The notes under the pieces: model-generated
The model's input: only the letters and a program-made list of their open reading frames with translations
Told to the model about the DNA's origin: nothing
Databases searched by the model: none
In this document: positions 1-9,394 of the stretch, one piece after another
Numbering within the stretch: the first letter of the stretch is position 1
How the letters are laid out: each line of letters begins with the position of its first letter
Program-made: the position numbers and the translations under genes
DNA from: an uncultured Pseudomonadota bacterium
GTDB taxonomy: Bacteria; Bdellovibrionota_B; Oligoflexia; Oligoflexales; CAIYRB01
DNA: 34,601 nucleotides
Assembly: GCA_903928445.1 (NCBI GenBank)
Contig: CAIYRB010000091.1
Location: 1-34,601 of the forward strand
Reading direction: 5' to 3'

Positions 1-70
1 GTCAAACCCAAACGCCCAATTTAACCACAGAGACGCGGAAGTAGGGAGACACGGAATTTTCGGACAGCCT
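1..70. repeat. Right half of a dispersed palindromic repeat at the window edge
   Basis: Positions 1-33 are identical to the last 33 bases of the window (34569-34601). Positions 34-70 are the reverse complement of 34524-34560 with one mismatch in 37. The contig therefore begins inside a palindromic element and ends inside the same or another copy. The phrase aaccacagagacgcgg resembles short intergenic repeats I have seen at contig ends in environmental assemblies, but I cannot name a family. No coding sequence is apparent before the NfeD gene. Confidence 0.85.
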
Positions 71-139
71 CTTAGTCCAAAGCCTGCTACCGTCGCTAGC
101 CTCTTGACTTTACTGCAAGATCTCGCCCATAGTCGGGTT

Positions 140-616
140 ATGATGAATATCCTGACACAATATCTAGGTATGCCACTTGCGGCACTTTGGCTCGCCCTCG
201 CCTTTGCCCTGGCGATCCTTGAAATCGTCGTGCCGACCTTTGTCTGCCTATGCTTTAGCGCTGCCGCAGTCATCGCTATGGTCTCCGCCCTGTGCGGCTT
301 TGATCTGGCCTACCAAATGCTTGCTTTCGGCATCGGTATCTTGCTCAGCTTGTTGCTGCTGCGGCCACGGCTGACTTCGCGACTGTACGCCCAGCCAGCA
401 CTGCCGTCGCGCACCGATGCCCTGCACGGCAAACACGGCCACGTGACGCAAGCGATCGAGCCGACCTTAGGCCAGGGTCGCATCCTGGTTGACGGCCAAG
501 ATTGGGCCGCTAGCAGCAGCGCGTCCGTCTCCTTAGGCACCACCGTCGTCGTCACGGGAGCCGACGGCCTCATCCTGCACGTCCGCAAGGAGCATGAAAC
601 CAATGATCGCTCATGA
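140..616 (+). CDS. NfeD-like membrane protein
   Basis: Short NfeD family protein of about 158 residues. Two to three hydrophobic segments fill the first 75 residues, and a soluble C-terminal part of about 75 residues has the Gly/Val-rich pattern of an OB-fold (GKHGHVTQAIEP, then GQGRILVDGQDW). NfeD proteins are membrane partners of stomatin/SPFH proteins and are thought to help organise membrane microdomains or quality control. The next gene, 42 bases downstream, is exactly such a partner. The start is uncertain: ATG at 140 or 143 begins just before the first membrane segment, while an upstream TTG at 104 would add 12 residues with no visible ribosome binding site. Family assignment is firm; the cellular role is inferred from the family. 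Confidence 0.85.
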   Translation: MMNILTQYLGMPLAALWLALAFALAILEIVVPTFVCLCFSAAAVIAMVSALCGFDLAYQMLAFGIGILLSLLLLRPRLTSRLYAQPALPSRTDALHGKHGHVTQAIEPTLGQGRILVDGQDWAASSSASVSLGTTVVVTGADGLILHVRKEHETNDRS

Positions 617-658
617 CGCCGACAGATCCATCAATGGTTTAAAATACTGGAGCTAGCC

Positions 659-1588
659 TTGAACATTCCCTTCATCCTACCCTTGGTCTTCGTCGCCTTC
701 GCCCTGATCCTGATTTTCAAAACGGTTAAAATCGTCCCACAAAAGCAGGTCATGATCGTTGAACGACTTGGCCGCTACAACAAGGCAGCCATCGCCGGCC
801 TGAATATCATCCTCCCGTTTTTCGACTCGGTAAGGGCGGTGCTCGACCTGCGCGAACAGATCTCACCCATTGAGCCGCAGTCGGTGATCTCCCGCGACAA
901 TGTCACCATGCAAGTCGACGCAGTCATCTACTACGTCATCGTCGACCCCGTCCGCGCCACCTATGAGGTCCAAAACCTGCGCTGGGGTATCGAGCAGCTG
1001 ACTCTTAGCGCCCTGCGCAACGTCATTGGTTCACTCGATCTGGACCACACCCTAACATCCCGTGACACGATTAATACGCAAATTCGCGCCGCTTTGGATC
1101 AATCCACCCAGCCATGGGGCGTCAAAATCATCCGCGTCGAGCTGAAGAATATCAATCCGCCCGATGAAATCAAATTGACCATGGAAAAGCAGATGACCGC
1201 GGAACGTAGCCGCCGTGCCGTTGTCACCACCGCCGAAGGTGAAAAAGCCTCGGCCATCTTGAAGGCAGAAGGCCAAAAGCAGTCGAAAATCGTCAGCGCC
1301 GAGGGCGAAAAACAATCGGCGATCCTCTCGGCCGAGGGCCAAGCCGAAGCCCGCTTGAAGGTCGCACAGGCAGAGGCCCAGGCCATTCAACTCATCACGG
1401 GCGCCCTTGGCGGCACCGACCATCCAGCGCAGTATTTACTCGCACAGCGTTATCTAGAGTCGCTGGTGCAAATCGCCCAGGGCGCGAATAAAACGGTGTT
1501 CCTGCCGTACGAGGCGGCGGGTGTCATGAGTTCACTCGGCGGGATCAAAGAATTGATCAAAGATGCCGATCTAAAAGCCAAGGTTTGA
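659..1588 (+). CDS. qmcA: SPFH/stomatin-family membrane protein (QmcA-like)
   Basis: A 309-residue SPFH (band 7) protein, close to the usual length of E. coli QmcA. An N-terminal membrane anchor (about residues 4-22) is followed by the SPFH domain beginning KIVPQKQVMIVERLGRY, with the typical DLREQ and SRDNVTMQVDAVIYY blocks. A long Ala/Glu-rich coiled coil with repeated AEGEKQSAIL-like units spans about residues 180-245, and the tail is Gly-rich and hydrophobic. Such proteins form oligomeric membrane scaffolds, often associated with FtsH-type proteolysis. The gene starts with TTG at 659, with ctggag about 6 bases upstream. It follows the NfeD gene in the same direction and is probably cotranscribed. 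The family call is firm; the specific partner protease is not in this window. Confidence 0.92.
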   Translation: MNIPFILPLVFVAFALILIFKTVKIVPQKQVMIVERLGRYNKAAIAGLNIILPFFDSVRAVLDLREQISPIEPQSVISRDNVTMQVDAVIYYVIVDPVRATYEVQNLRWGIEQLTLSALRNVIGSLDLDHTLTSRDTINTQIRAALDQSTQPWGVKIIRVELKNINPPDEIKLTMEKQMTAERSRRAVVTTAEGEKASAILKAEGQKQSKIVSAEGEKQSAILSAEGQAEARLKVAQAEAQAIQLITGALGGTDHPAQYLLAQRYLESLVQIAQGANKTVFLPYEAAGVMSSLGGIKELIKDADLKAKV

Positions 1589-1634
1589 GCTGCCTTAGCC
1601 ATCTCTCACACTAGACCTAGGGACACCAGACTGG

Positions 1635-1662
1635 CTTGACAAGATAAGAATGAGACCCACTC
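1635..1662 (+). promoter_or_regulatory. Possible heat-shock (sigma32-like) promoter of clpB
   Basis: CTTGAC at 1635-1640 is followed after about 14 bases by a C-rich ACCCACT block. This partly resembles the sigma32 pattern CTTGAA - 13 to 17 bases - CCCCAT. clpB is a classical heat-shock gene and the position, 30 to 60 bases before its ATG, is suitable. The downstream element matches only partly, so this is a weak candidate. Confidence 0.3.
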
Positions 1663-1692
1663 TTGAGGTAGCCAAGGGAGGGCGTCAATCCT

Positions 1693-4302
1693 ATGGATAT
1701 GAATAAGCTGACTCAGAAGACTCAAGAAGCGCTGGTGGCTGCTCGCGGCGTTGCTGTCGAACATGGCCATCAAGAGGTGGATCAAGAGCACATCCTACAT
1801 GCGTTGTTGACGCAGGAGTCGGGGTTGATCCCGCGACTCTTAGACAAGATGGATGTCGCCGTAAAGCCCTTGGTCGCTGAGGTCGATGCGCTACTGGCGC
1901 AGCGGCCGCACGTCTCAGGATCCGGCTACAGCATAGACAAGATCCAGTTGTCGCAGCGTCTGGCACAGCTCCTTGGCAGCGCTGAGCGCGAAGCCAAGCG
2001 TCTTAAAGACGAATACGTCTCGGTCGAGCATTTGTTTCTCGAGATCCTGCAAGACAAAGGCAAGGTTGGCCAGCTGCTGGCAAAACAAGGGTTAAACCGA
2101 GCCGCCTTTCTTCAGGCCCTGACTGCGGTCCGTGGCAATCAGCGTGTACAAAGTGCCAATCCAGAGGAGACCTATGAGGCTTTGACCCGTTATGGTCGTG
2201 ACCTAGTGCAGGCTGCACGCGATGGCAAGCTCGATCCAGTGATCGGCCGCGACGAGGAGATCCGTCGCGTCATCCGCATCCTTAGCCGCAAAACCAAAAA
2301 CAACCCGGTGCTAATCGGGGAACCCGGGGTCGGCAAGACCGCCATAGCAGAAGGCCTGGCCCATCGCATCGTCCGCGGCGACATTCCCGAAGGGCTCAAG
2401 AACCGCACGATTTTCGCACTCGATATGGGTGCTTTGGTCGCCGGCGCGAAGTTTCGCGGAGAGTTTGAGGAGCGCCTAAAGGCAGTGCTGAATGAGGTCA
2501 AGCAGGCCGAGGGTCGGATCATCCTGTTTATCGATGAATTACATACCATCGTTGGCGCCGGCAAAGCCGAGGGCTCCATGGATGCCGGTAATATGCTCAA
2601 GCCCATGCTGGCTCGCGGCGAGCTGCATTGTATCGGCGCCACGACCCTCGACGAATACCGTAAATACATCGAAAAGGATCCGGCGCTTGAGCGCAGGTTC
2701 CAGCCCGTGACCGTTGATCAGCCGACGGTGGAAGACACCATCTCGATCCTTCGCGGACTAAAGGAACGCTTTGAAGTCCATCACGGCGTCAAAATCGCCG
2801 ATCAGGCATTGGTCGCCGCGGCGACGCTGTCGGATCGTTATATCACCGAACGCTTTTTGCCAGATAAGGCGATCGACTTGATCGATGAGGCGTGCGCCAA
2901 ACTGCGCACCGAGATCGACTCCGTCCCGGCCGAACTAGATACGGCGCAGCGGCGCATGATGCGGCTGGAAATCGAAGAGGCGGCGCTTAAGCGGGAAAAA
3001 GACGCGGCGAGCAAGCAGCGGTTGGGCGAGTTGCAAAAGGAACTTCAAGACGTCCGCAGCCAAACTGAGGTGATGCGGGCGCGGTATCAAAAAGAAAAGC
3101 AAAGCCTACAGCACGTCTCTGCCATGAGACAGCAGGTCGAGGATACCAAGCGCCAGATCGAAGCTGCTGAACGCGACTACAACCTCAATCGAGCCGCAGA
3201 GCTCAGACATGGCAAGCTGCCGCAGCTTCAAGCCGCACTTGATGCCGAAGAGAAAAAAATTAACGCTCGCGACCAAGGCGATCAACTCCTGACTGAAGAT
3301 GTCACGGCGGAAGAGATTGCGGCCATTGTCAGTCAGTGGAGCGGCGTGCCGGTGGCCAAGCTGGTCGAGGGGGAACGCGAGAAATTGCTGCATCTGGACC
3401 GCGAGTTACACGCCAGCGTCGTCGGTCAGGTCGAGGCCGTGCAGCGTGTTGCCGATGCCGTGCTCAGGGCGCGTTCAGGGATCAAAGACCCGAACCGTCC
3501 GATCGGCTCGTTTATCTTTCTCGGGCCAACCGGTGTCGGTAAGACCGAACTGGCTAAGGCCCTTGCCCTGTCGCTGTTTGACAACCGTGACGCGGTGGTG
3601 CGTCTGGACATGTCTGAATACATGGAGAAGCACTCGGCGTCGCGCCTGATTGGGGCGCCCCCAGGCTATGTTGGCTATGACGAGGGCGGGCAGTTGACGG
3701 AAGCGGTGAGGCGTAAGCCGTATTCGGTGGTGTTGTTTGACGAAATCGAGAAGGCACACCCGGATGTCCTAAACATCCTGCTGCAAATTCTCGACGATGG
3801 TCGGGTCACTGACAATCAGGGACGCACGGTCAATTTTAAAAATACCATTTTGATTCTGACCAGCAACATCGGTGCGCAGTTCCTGCTCGAGGGCGCATCA
3901 GCTGACGGCCAGATTTCTGAGACGGCGCTAAAGCAAGTCGATCGTGAGCTAAAAGCCCACTTCAAACCGGAGTTTTTAAACCGAGTCGATGATATCATCG
4001 TTTTTAAACCGCTGACCCTAGCCGAGGTGGAGCATATCGTCACGCTTCGGGTCGCTGACTTGAGTCGGCGCCTTGCCGACCGGCAGATCACCCTGGACTT
4101 GGGTCCGGAGGCCCGAGCCTTTATCGCTCGCTCTGCATACGATCCGGTGTACGGCGCCAGGCCGCTTAAGCGCTATATCCAACGGGAGCTGGAAACCAAG
4201 ATTGCTCGGGACCTCATCAGTGGCAACGTGGCTGACGGCTCGCGTATCGTGGTCGGAGTCGAGGCCGACAAGCTAGTGACGAGCATTAAGCCGCACACCT
4301 AG
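1693..4302 (+). CDS. clpB: ATP-dependent disaggregase ClpB
   Basis: Full-length (869 residues) class I Hsp100 chaperone. ClpB works with DnaK to pull aggregated proteins through a hexameric pore using ATP. Order of parts: N-domain with two Clp repeats (about 1-150), NBD1 with Walker A GEPGVGKT at 209-216 and Walker [15 protein letters not shown] near 280, the M-domain coiled coil (about 405-530, rich in Lys/Glu/Gln, which separates ClpB from ClpA/ClpC), NBD2 with GPTGVGKT at 611-618 and [14 protein letters not shown], and a sensor-2 region [10 protein letters not shown] near the end. The ATG at 1693 has a strong binding site (aagggaggg) about 9 bases upstream. The gene converges with the folate gene at 4331. 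No feature looks damaged. Confidence 0.98.
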   Translation: MDMNKLTQKTQEALVAARGVAVEHGHQEVDQEHILHALLTQESGLIPRLLDKMDVAVKPLVAEVDALLAQRPHVSGSGYSIDKIQLSQRLAQLLGSAEREAKRLKDEYVSVEHLFLEILQDKGKVGQLLAKQGLNRAAFLQALTAVRGNQRVQSANPEETYEALTRYGRDLVQAARDGKLDPVIGRDEEIRRVIRILSRKTKNNPVLIGEPGVGKTAIAEGLAHRIVRGDIPEGLKNRTIFALDMGALVAGAKFRGEFEERLKAVLNEVKQAEGRIILFIDELHTIVGAGKAEGSMDAGNMLKPMLARGELHCIGATTLDEYRKYIEKDPALERRFQPVTVDQPTVEDTISILRGLKERFEVHHGVKIADQALVAAATLSDRYITERFLPDKAIDLIDEACAKLRTEIDSVPAELDTAQRRMMRLEIEEAALKREKDAASKQRLGELQKELQDVRSQTEVMRARYQKEKQSLQHVSAMRQQVEDTKRQIEAAERDYNLNRAAELRHGKLPQLQAALDAEEKKINARDQGDQLLTEDVTAEEIAAIVSQWSGVPVAKLVEGEREKLLHLDRELHASVVGQVEAVQRVADAVLRARSGIKDPNRPIGSFIFLGPTGVGKTELAKALALSLFDNRDAVVRLDMSEYMEKHSASRLIGAPPGYVGYDEGGQLTEAVRRKPYSVVLFDEIEKAHPDVLNILLQILDDGRVTDNQGRTVNFKNTILILTSNIGAQFLLEGASADGQISETALKQVDRELKAHFKPEFLNRVDDIIVFKPLTLAEVEHIVTLRVADLSRRLADRQITLDLGPEARAFIARSAYDPVYGARPLKRYIQRELETKIARDLISGNVADGSRIVVGVEADKLVTSIKPHT

Positions 4303-4314
4303 GAGGTGAGTCAT

Positions 4315-4341
4315 CGCCAGGCGAGAAGAGCTAGCCTGGCG
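4315..4341. terminator. Hairpin between convergent genes
   Basis: CGCCAGGC at 4315-4322 pairs perfectly with GCCTGGCG at 4334-4341 across an 11-base loop. It lies between the clpB stop and the last codons of the convergent cyclo-ligase gene. Neither side has a T-run, so it may be a weak bidirectional terminator or an mRNA-end stabiliser. Confidence 0.35.
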
Positions 4342-4951
4342 TCAGCAGCATCACGCCGAGCTCTGTCGCACCGTACTGCAGCGCAATATCATGACCCTCT
4401 CTGGGCAAGTCGGCGCAGCAGAACTCATTTAGAATGACACCCACCGAGACGATCTCGGCGGCATGCTCTGCGAGGTAACGGTCATAAAAGCCGCCACCGT
4501 AGCCAAGGCGGGTGCCGTGTGCATCAAGCGCCAAGCAGGGCACAAGCAGCACAGTCCCTGGCTCAATGACGACAAACTGACCCGCCACGTCAACGCGCGG
4601 CTCAGGGATACCAAAGCGGTTGACGACCATGGGCGTATCCGGCTCCCAAGCAGCGAAGTTCATAGCCTTACCACGCGTCGGCAAGACTGGTAGTGCGAAC
4701 CTGACACCTGGCAGCAGCTCAGCCAAGGAGAGCAGATCGACCTCGCCATGCACCGGATAAAAAAATAGCACCTGCCGCGCCTGGCGCGCCTGAAGCCAAG
4801 CAGCGAGGGCTTGCGCCACAGCCTGGCTTAATTCGTGCAAAACCACCTGCGGTAGCAGCGACCGCATCGTGCGATACTTAAGCCGCAACGAGCCCTTGGC
4901 TTCGACTAAGGCGAGTGCCGCTTTACCCAAATTGATACGATCATCAGCCAT
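4331..4951 (-). CDS. 5-formyltetrahydrofolate cyclo-ligase
   Basis: A 206-residue protein of the MTHFS/YgfA family, which converts 5-formyl-THF to 5,10-methenyl-THF with ATP and returns this storage folate to the one-carbon pool. The diagnostic C-terminal block is GTRLGYGGGFYDRYL preceded by LLVPCLALD (about residues 137-162). Near the N-terminus, RLKYRTMRSLLP fits the usual K-x-x-x-R helix that binds substrate, which supports keeping the ATG at 4951 although its binding site is weak. In many proteobacteria this gene sits next to 6S RNA; I looked upstream and see only the terminator of the next gene, not a 6S-like RNA. Length is normal for the family. Confidence 0.93.
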   Translation of the reverse strand: MADDRINLGKAALALVEAKGSLRLKYRTMRSLLPQVVLHELSQAVAQALAAWLQARQARQVLFFYPVHGEVDLLSLAELLPGVRFALPVLPTRGKAMNFAAWEPDTPMVVNRFGIPEPRVDVAGQFVVIEPGTVLLVPCLALDAHGTRLGYGGGFYDRYLAEHAAEIVSVGVILNEFCCADLPREGHDIALQYGATELGVMLLTPG

Positions 4952-4968
4952 AGCCTGACATGCTACAC

Positions 4969-5007
4969 AAAAAGGCGGGCCGACTCAAAACATTGAGCCG
5001 GCCCGCC
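4969..5007 (-). terminator. Strong intrinsic terminator after the 5079-6101 gene
   Basis: GGCGGGCCGACTCAA (4974-4988) pairs with TTGAGCCGGCCCGCC (4993-5007) across the loop AACA, with 14 of 15 pairs. On the minus strand the stem is followed directly by TTTTT (complement of 4969-4973). It ends the transcript of the membrane protein gene and separates it from the cyclo-ligase gene. Confidence 0.88.
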
Positions 5008-5078
5008 ATCATTACCTCAAGAGACATAGCAAACAAAATCTACCGCCGGTGTCGGAACCGGTCTTGCCTATTTCTAAA

Positions 5079-6101
5079 CTACTTCACTGTCACCGCTTGG
5101 GGGTTGGTATACTCCCAACGGCCTGCGACTTCCGAAAAGGCGCCAACGCGCATCTGATATTGGCCCGCAGCAACCCCTTGGAGCTGGAGCGAGTTGCCCG
5201 AGGAGGAAAAGCGAAACTGTGGGTTGGTCCAGGCTCCAGTCGACAGCTCGACGCGGTAGTAAGCGACTTTGCTGTCGCCTTGCCAGCTGACCGTGCCGCC
5301 GGTGCCAGCGACCGTGCCGCCGGAGGTCGGAGCCTGCAGTGAAACGTTGCGGCGAGCTGCCGGCGACACCTTAAACGAACGGACTTCGGTCTCACCCGAA
5401 CTGTTCTTGACCTTCCAGTACCAGGTACCTGGCCATGGGTGATTAAAGGCGTAAGAATTGCCCGAGACATGGACTTTGCGCGCGATGGGGTGCATCGAGG
5501 AGTTGCGCGAGAACAGCAGAGTGCCGCCGCCGCCAGTCCACGAGAAGGTCGCAGGTCCCTGGGTCTCGTCATAATTGATACTCGAACTATCGGCTGGTTC
5601 GCCTAGCGTCACGGCACCACTGCCAGCGCCGCCGCCGGCGTCGCCGGTGCTAGCCGAAGCCTTTGGTGTCGGCACAGCGGGCGCAGCGGCTGCGGCAGTC
5701 GCTGCTGCGGACTTCGCGGCAGCTGCTTCCTTGGACTTCGCATCGGCCATCGCTTTGTCTTCCGACTTAGCACTAGAATCTTCATCATCTGCAGCGGATT
5801 CCTCGCCGGCCTTGTCGCCATCGGCTAGATCTTCACCAGAGCTGTCATCGCTGCTGCTAGTGAAGAAATAAGCACCGATCGCTAAGACGGCGATGACGAC
5901 GCCACCGATGATCATGTACTTGGTTCGATTATTGCTGACGAATCCGCCTTCCTTAAAAATCTGCGAAACGGCGTTGGTGTTCGTCCCAAAATTGCTGGTG
6001 AACTCACCTTTCAGATCGGCCGTAAACGGATTCGTCTGCGGTGAGGGCTGGGACGAGAACGTATCGTTCAGTCCCGTGCTGTTGCTAGGCGCTTCATTCA
6101 T
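5079..6101 (-). CDS. Single-pass membrane protein with two beta-sandwich domains, function unknown
   Basis: 340 residues and not recognised as a named family. What can be seen: an N-terminal polar region of about 60 residues rich in Asn/Ser/Thr; one membrane segment (about 62-80, TKYMIIGGVVIAVLAIGAYFF); an acidic Asp/Ser/Glu stretch, then an Ala/Lys-rich and Pro-containing linker (about 81-165); and two tandem modules of about 80 residues. The modules have alternating hydrophobic strands and the pattern ATFSWTGGG...WPGTWYWKVKNSSGETEVRSFKV, then GTVSWQGDSKVAYYRVELS, resembling fibronectin type III or Ig-like domains. The likely topology puts the sandwich domains in the periplasm or outside. 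It has its own promoter (6253-6282) and terminator (4969-5007), so it is a monocistronic unit. A good binding site (ttggag) precedes the ATG at 6101. A structural or adhesion role is possible but unproven. Confidence 0.8.
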   Translation of the reverse strand: MNEAPSNSTGLNDTFSSQPSPQTNPFTADLKGEFTSNFGTNTNAVSQIFKEGGFVSNNRTKYMIIGGVVIAVLAIGAYFFTSSSDDSSGEDLADGDKAGEESAADDEDSSAKSEDKAMADAKSKEAAAAKSAAATAAAAAPAVPTPKASASTGDAGGGAGSGAVTLGEPADSSSINYDETQGPATFSWTGGGGTLLFSRNSSMHPIARKVHVSGNSYAFNHPWPGTWYWKVKNSSGETEVRSFKVSPAARRNVSLQAPTSGGTVAGTGGTVSWQGDSKVAYYRVELSTGAWTNPQFRFSSSGNSLQLQGVAAGQYQMRVGAFSEVAGRWEYTNPQAVTVK

Positions 6102-6252
6102 GTCTCTGTCTCCAAGGCTTGAGGTAAACTTTTCGACCTTTCCCAGTGCGTCCGTGAGAGGGTCTTCTATGTTGTTTGATCGGCGCTATGCGGCAGTACT
6201 TTAGGCGGCGGCGAGCAGACTTCTGGAGCCAAGGCTGGTAGGTCGTGTTTTT

Positions 6253-6282
6253 ATTATAAAGTTGCTAGGTCTCACGAATCAA
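6253..6282 (-). promoter_or_regulatory. Sigma70-type promoter for the 5079-6101 gene
   Basis: On the minus strand, TTGATT (complement of 6277-6282) lies 18 bases before a perfect TATAAT (complement of 6253-6258). The expected start site near 6246 gives a leader of about 145 bases before the ATG at 6101. The promoter lies between lpxK and this gene, so the gene can be expressed independently of the lipid A operon. Confidence 0.6.
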
Positions 6283-6355
6283 GCAGGCCACGGCTAAACA
6301 ACTGACTTGTGTATCAAGTTGGTCTCGGAGTTTTCACAAAAATGCCGTAAAAACC

Positions 6356-7513
6356 TTAGCGGAGTCGCTTAATCACCAGATCCAAGGCGGTATCGACGGA
6401 GGTTACGGTGAGTGGCAAAATGAAGACGGGCTGCGGTAAACCAGCAAATACCGCAGGATCACGCCAGTAGTCCTTGGCGGTTGTGAGCACCGCATCGCTC
6501 GCAGCGGCAGTGTCCTGCAGCCTTTGCCGATCGATCAGACCATGGTCAGGCAGGCGGATCTCGGCGTTTACGATCAGGCCCAGCTGGTTGACCACAGCTT
6601 CCCGCAGGTCGTCTGGCCGCGCCACCGCACTTACCAAACAGACAGTCGCGTGCTTCAAAGGATCATATCGATGAAGTCCATCGCTACTCTGCTCGGGTAA
6701 ACCTGTCCGCATCGAGGTTTGCACCACTGGGGCTGAGGTCCAAGCATGAACGCTGCTTATTTGTGCCGGCGCCGGGACGCCCTCGGCGCAGCGGGTTAAG
6801 ATGACCAAATCGGCACGCTTTAACGCGCTTGGCCGCTCCCTACCAACTCCTCGCGGCATCAGCCGGGGCAGCGGCACTCGGGCGTCGAGCAACACCAACT
6901 CAAAATCCCTGGTCAGCTGCCAGTGCTGCATACCATCGTCGAGCAGCCAATGCGACGGCGCGCGTTGCGGGTGCTCACGCAGAAAGCGCTGCGCTGCCGC
7001 AAAGCGGTTCCGACCTACGACGACCGGTACCGCCGGCAAAGCCATGGACTGCATCATGGCTTCATCGGCCGGGCGGCAAACCCGAGTTGGGGCCATCAAA
7101 ACCTGACCGGCAAGCAAAGCCAAGCTGTCTGAAGGAGCCAAGCCAGAGCCGTAGCCTCGAGTCAAGATGGCCGGGGTGGCACCCGCATCCTGTAGCAGCT
7201 GCGCCAAACGGAGGGTGATCGGCGATTTACCGGTGCCACCTGCAGCTAAATTGCCGATCGAGATGGTTTTGCCAGGCAAAGTCCGTGAACTGAGCAGTCC
7301 GCTGCGATATAGGCCAGACCTCAGGCTAACAGCTAGAGCGTAAAGGATGCTTAATCCTGTTGCCGATATGCGCCACCACCAAGGTCCGAGAGGTCCTCTG
7401 GGGTCGGCCAGTGCGTATGCACGCCAGGAGCCGCCTAGGCTGGTAAGAGACGACGTCGGCTTGGCGGTGGACATGACAGGCCTCGAGGTTAGCGGCCACG
7501 ATAGCGAATCCAT
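6356..7513 (-). CDS. lpxK: Tetraacyldisaccharide 4'-kinase LpxK
   Basis: LpxK phosphorylates the 4' position of the tetraacyl disaccharide to give lipid IVA at the inner membrane. The P-loop GGTGKSP (about 92-98) follows the typical strand GKTISIGNLAAGG. The family block LDDGMQHWQLTRDFELVLLDA (the usual LDDGFQH) and PRGVGRERPSALKRADL follow later. At 385 residues it is somewhat longer than E. coli LpxK because of about 35 extra N-terminal residues before the membrane-associated helix near residues 50-70. An internal ATG at codon 14 is an alternative start; neither has a strong binding site. It is the last gene of the envelope operon, starting 2 bases after the MsbA-like gene ends, so translation is probably coupled. 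Confidence 0.95.
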   Translation of the reverse strand: MDSLSWPLTSRPVMSTAKPTSSLTSLGGSWRAYALADPRGPLGPWWWRISATGLSILYALAVSLRSGLYRSGLLSSRTLPGKTISIGNLAAGGTGKSPITLRLAQLLQDAGATPAILTRGYGSGLAPSDSLALLAGQVLMAPTRVCRPADEAMMQSMALPAVPVVVGRNRFAAAQRFLREHPQRAPSHWLLDDGMQHWQLTRDFELVLLDARVPLPRLMPRGVGRERPSALKRADLVILTRCAEGVPAPAQISSVHAWTSAPVVQTSMRTGLPEQSSDGLHRYDPLKHATVCLVSAVARPDDLREAVVNQLGLIVNAEIRLPDHGLIDRQRLQDTAAASDAVLTTAKDYWRDPAVFAGLPQPVFILPLTVTSVDTALDLVIKRLR

Positions 7514-7515
7514 GC

Positions 7516-9390
7516 CTACAGGTCATTAGGCAAATAATTCAGTGCACTAGCTGGAGTGACTGACCCCACAAAGGCTTGGTAGCGGGGATCAGCGAGGAGG
7601 GCTAGGTGGGTGCCGGCAAGGGCAATGGTACCAGCCTCGACAAACCAGACCTCGTCAAAGGACTCGAGCCAGGTCAGGCGGTGGGTCACAACGAGCAGTG
7701 CATGCCCGGTGTCGCGGCAGCTCGCGATCAAGCGTTGAGTGATGTCCTTTTCGCTGCGAGCATCGACGGCAGAGGTCGCTTCGTCAAGAAGCCAAATCGG
7801 CCGCCGACGCAGCAAAGCCCGAGCAATGACCAGGCGCTGGAGTTGGCCCCCTGAGACATTGCTACCGATGGCCCGCAGCCTGGTGCTCAGTTGCTCAGGA
7901 AGCGCCTGCATTTCGTGGTCGATGTTCACCGTCCGCAGGGCCTGCCAGAGCATCTCCTCGGTCGGTGCCTGCTCTGGATTTAATCCATAACGCAGATTTG
8001 CCACGATGGAATCGTCAAATAGGAACGGATCCTGACTGACCATCGACACCAAGGACACGGCCGTGCGCCACTCTAGGTTGGCCTCCCATCCCAATGGTTC
8101 GACCAAACCAGAAAGCGTTTTAATCAGGGTCGACTTGCCGGCGCCACTCGGCCCGATCACCGCCACGGAACGGCCTGGGATCAAGCGCAAGCCACGGGAC
8201 TGAAAACGCACCTGCCCGGCCATTCCGGCCTGAATCAACGCAATGTGCAAACCCTCAGGATGCAGCGTCGATATCCCCAAAGGCTGACTAGCGGTCTCTC
8301 CTTGCAGCAGCGGCCGCTGGCTAGCCTCAAGCTTGCTAAAGACCTCAAGGCTGTTCATCAGGGTGCCGCGTGTTTCATGGAAGCGCGCGAGCTGTTCGCC
8401 CATCTCTCGCAGCGGCCGCAGCAGCAGGCCCAGAGCCACGAAAAACTGCAGCATCACCTCCGGTGTGAAGTTGCCCCAGTAACCAGAGCCGATCGCATAA
8501 ATACTGAGGGCGAAGACGGCGAAGCCGCCAAATTCCAAGACCGGAGCAAAGGCTGAACGCACCAGGATCGAGCGCCGGATCATCCTGAAATAAGCCATGT
8601 TCATCGCGGCAAAGCGCGCCTTCTCACGCGCCTCACCCTGCTGAGCGCGGATAAAATCCAAGCGGGCGCGGATATCCAGGATGGCGGCGGCCATCGCCCC
8701 AAGTTCGCGCTGGTAGACCTCGGCGTAGCGGGCGATGCGTTTACCGGTCCGGCCCATGCCAAAGGCGATAAACGGCGATAACACAAAGAGGGCCAAGGCC
8801 GATGGCCAATGGATGATCGCCAAGACGACGTAGCAGGCGAAGGTCGCAACGGTGTCTTTGATCAGGCCCGTCATAATATCGGTGAAGCGCGTTTGCAGCA
8901 GCATCACGTCGTTCATGATCAATGACATCCAAGCGCCCACTTGGCGCTTAGTGATCTCAGTGTAGGGCAAGCTAATCAGCGTTCGAAACAGCTTTTCCCG
9001 GTAGGTGCGGGCTAGGTAGATCGCAAGGGCCTGCTGGTTTAGCTGATACAGGTAGCTCGCCAGCGATTTGCACCAGCCCGCGACGAGGATCATGATCGGA
9101 ACAGCCACCGCCAACGTGGCGCTTGCGACCTCTAGACCGCTCAACGCCGGTGCCCAGCTCATGGCCTTCGCCGGTAGTAGATCGGACAGCTGCACCGTGG
9201 TCTTGGTCGCATCGGTAAATAGAGCCTTGATAAAGCCCTTCACGAGCAGCAAAAACAGCGCTTCGGACAAGGCTAATACGAGCAAAGACCCGGCGATTCC
9301 GACCAAGCGCGAGCGCTGGCTGAGCAAGGGGGCGACAAAAAGGTCGCGCACCAGGCGACGACTGACCGGACGAACAGAGGATGTCAGCAT
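7516..9390 (-). CDS. msbA: MsbA-type lipid A ABC exporter (half-transporter)
   Basis: A 624-residue fused permease-ATPase. Six membrane segments lie in about residues 30-330 and the nucleotide-binding domain follows, with Walker A GPSGAGKST (about 410-418), ABC signature VSGGQLQR (Val for the usual Leu, near 508), Walker B IWLLDEATSA and the H-loop VVTHRL. MsbA homodimers flip the lipid A core across the inner membrane, and the position between lpxB and lpxK makes that substrate likely. I chose the ATG at 9390, which starts 4 bases after the lpxB stop. A TTG at 9459 would overlap lpxB by 65 bases and add 23 residues without a binding site. Other half-size exporters share this layout, so the substrate rests on context. 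Confidence 0.9.
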   Translation of the reverse strand: MLTSSVRPVSRRLVRDLFVAPLLSQRSRLVGIAGSLLVLALSEALFLLLVKGFIKALFTDATKTTVQLSDLLPAKAMSWAPALSGLEVASATLAVAVPIMILVAGWCKSLASYLYQLNQQALAIYLARTYREKLFRTLISLPYTEITKRQVGAWMSLIMNDVMLLQTRFTDIMTGLIKDTVATFACYVVLAIIHWPSALALFVLSPFIAFGMGRTGKRIARYAEVYQRELGAMAAAILDIRARLDFIRAQQGEAREKARFAAMNMAYFRMIRRSILVRSAFAPVLEFGGFAVFALSIYAIGSGYWGNFTPEVMLQFFVALGLLLRPLREMGEQLARFHETRGTLMNSLEVFSKLEASQRPLLQGETASQPLGISTLHPEGLHIALIQAGMAGQVRFQSRGLRLIPGRSVAVIGPSGAGKSTLIKTLSGLVEPLGWEANLEWRTAVSLVSMVSQDPFLFDDSIVANLRYGLNPEQAPTEEMLWQALRTVNIDHEMQALPEQLSTRLRAIGSNVSGGQLQRLVIARALLRRRPIWLLDEATSAVDARSEKDITQRLIASCRDTGHALLVVTHRLTWLESFDEVWFVEAGTIALAGTHLALLADPRYQAFVGSVTPASALNYLPNDL

Positions 9391-9394
9391 GGCT

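Noticed and set aside
4952..5078. Possible 6S RNA next to the cyclo-ligase gene
   Set aside because: The space holds only a strong terminator of the upstream gene; there is no long bulged helix and no room for a 180-base RNA.
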